Positions 12,826-13,343 of a DNA stretch of 13,343 bases are shown here, in pieces. The notes under the pieces were generated by a model, which ran no database searches, had not been told where the DNA came from, and saw only the letters and a list, made by a program, of their open reading frames with translations. The stretch lies in the NCBI GenBank assembly GCA_003641425.1, contig QNAH01000028.1, forward strand, positions 1 to 13,343, in the 5' to 3' direction. Every line of letters starts with the position of its first letter. Within the stretch, counting starts at the first letter, position 1. The stretch is from Candidatus Zixiibacteriota bacterium (GTDB taxonomy: Bacteria > Zixibacteria > MSB-5A5 > GN15 > PGXB01). The position numbers and the translations under genes were made by a program.

Positions 12826-13343
12826 ATGCCCGACAAATACTCACACCGCGAACGAATTGAGATGACCATGGGCGGCGAAATTCCCGATCGCCCGGCTATA
12901 TCGGTCTGGAGACATTTTTATCACCGCGAATCATCCGCCGAGATGCTGGCCGGGGCGATGCTTGCCTTTCAGGAAAAATTCGACTGGGACTTCATGAAAA
13001 TCAACCCGCGCGCCAGTTTCCATGTCGAGGATTGGGGCAACCGACTGCGCTGGTCCACCGACGAGTTCCGGAAACATGAAAAACTCGAATTTGCCGTCAA
13101 AGATATAAACGACTGGGACCGGATCGCACCGCTGTCGATGCAAAAACCGGTGTTGGCCGAACATCTGAAAGCGATCTCGATGATCAAAAAGAAGTCCGAT
13201 CCCGAACTGCCGCTCCTGATGACTATATTCAATCCGCTCGGTATTGCCCGCTATCTGACCGGAAGCACCGATACCCTGAAAGAGCATATCGACCGCGACC
13301 CGAAACGTATCATCGATGCGCTCGAAAATATCACCGTCACCTA
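12826..13343 (+). CDS. Uroporphyrinogen decarboxylase-family protein, N-terminal part (truncated by window)
   Basis: The first 172 residues of a UroD-fold protein (TIM barrel). The start is MPDKYSHRERIEMTMGGE, followed by the family's RPAISVWRH entry strand, FQEKFDWDFMKINPRASFHVEDWG and MTIFNPLGIARYLTG. The arginine-rich MRQAGRY signature that binds substrate carboxylates in true HemE is missing (here ISVWRHFYHRES). The Asp-containing strand that in HemE supplies the catalytic aspartate reads KINP. It is therefore more likely one of the MtaA/CmuA-like corrinoid:CoM-type or O-demethylase-associated methyltransferase homologues, or an uncharacterised subgroup. ATG lies 1 nt after the DUF169 stop; no good Shine-Dalgarno, so coupling is likely. 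The zinc-binding H-x-C motif expected in methyltransferases would be in the missing C-terminal half. Confidence 0.85.
   Translation, partial: MPDKYSHRERIEMTMGGEIPDRPAISVWRHFYHRESSAEMLAGAMLAFQEKFDWDFMKINPRASFHVEDWGNRLRWSTDEFRKHEKLEFAVKDINDWDRIAPLSMQKPVLAEHLKAISMIKKKSDPELPLLMTIFNPLGIARYLTGSTDTLKEHIDRDPKRIIDALENITVT

Noticed and set aside
12003..12869. A 288-codon open frame on the minus strand opposite the DUF169 gene
   Set aside because: It is an antisense shadow: the plus-strand frame has a clear ribosome binding site, family sequence and operon context, while this frame has no recognisable domain.

Overview
The window looks like a chromosomal segment from a Gram-negative, uncultured-lineage bacterium. 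I would guess the Fibrobacteres-Chlorobi-Bacteroidetes (FCB) neighbourhood, for example candidate phylum Zixibacteria. That placement is a low-confidence inference from gene content: a DUF2723 polytopic glycosyltransferase with TPRs, type IV pilins with a C-terminal Asp-rich motif, a sigma-54 activator, DUF169 and secreted GDDxY-repeat proteins. No rRNA, tRNA, CRISPR, transposase or phage gene is visible.

Layout. Nearly everything from 1 to 11860 is on the minus strand, so transcription runs right to left. (A) 10496-11860: an NtrC-type sigma-54 response regulator with no sensor kinase beside it. (B) 9108-10311: two tandem paralogous type IV pilin genes. Each has its own candidate -24/-12 (sigma-54) promoter about 60 nt before its start codon and its own intrinsic terminator. 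The simplest reading is a PilR-like regulator driving the pilins. (C) 3215-8877: a tightly overlapping cell-envelope glycan operon of DUF2723 GT-C-type glycosyltransferase with TPR tail, membrane-anchored GT2 glycosyltransferase, GT4 glycosyltransferase and two different SAM methyltransferases. Its leader carries a nested hairpin just before the Shine-Dalgarno. (D) 1-3153: a secreted protein with thirteen GxDxY repeats (mostly 26-27-residue period), then a secreted HEAT-repeat protein that starts immediately after its stop codon. Last is the N-terminal part of a gene that may be a YprB-type RNase H-like exonuclease. (E) 12039-13343, plus strand and divergent from the regulator: a cysteine-rich DUF169 protein, then a truncated uroporphyrinogen-decarboxylase-family protein 1 nt after its stop. 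The latter lacks the HemE arginine signature and resembles the corrinoid methyltransferase-type branch.

How they may work together (inference). B and A form a regulated pilin locus. C could assemble and methylate a surface glycan; because it sits directly downstream of the pilins it may also decorate them, with GT2 making a polyprenyl-phosphate sugar and the DUF2723 enzyme transferring it. D exports two repeat proteins of unknown role. E is a probable two-gene metabolic unit unrelated to pili. The least-explained items are the GDDxY-repeat/HEAT pair and the DUF169/UroD pair.
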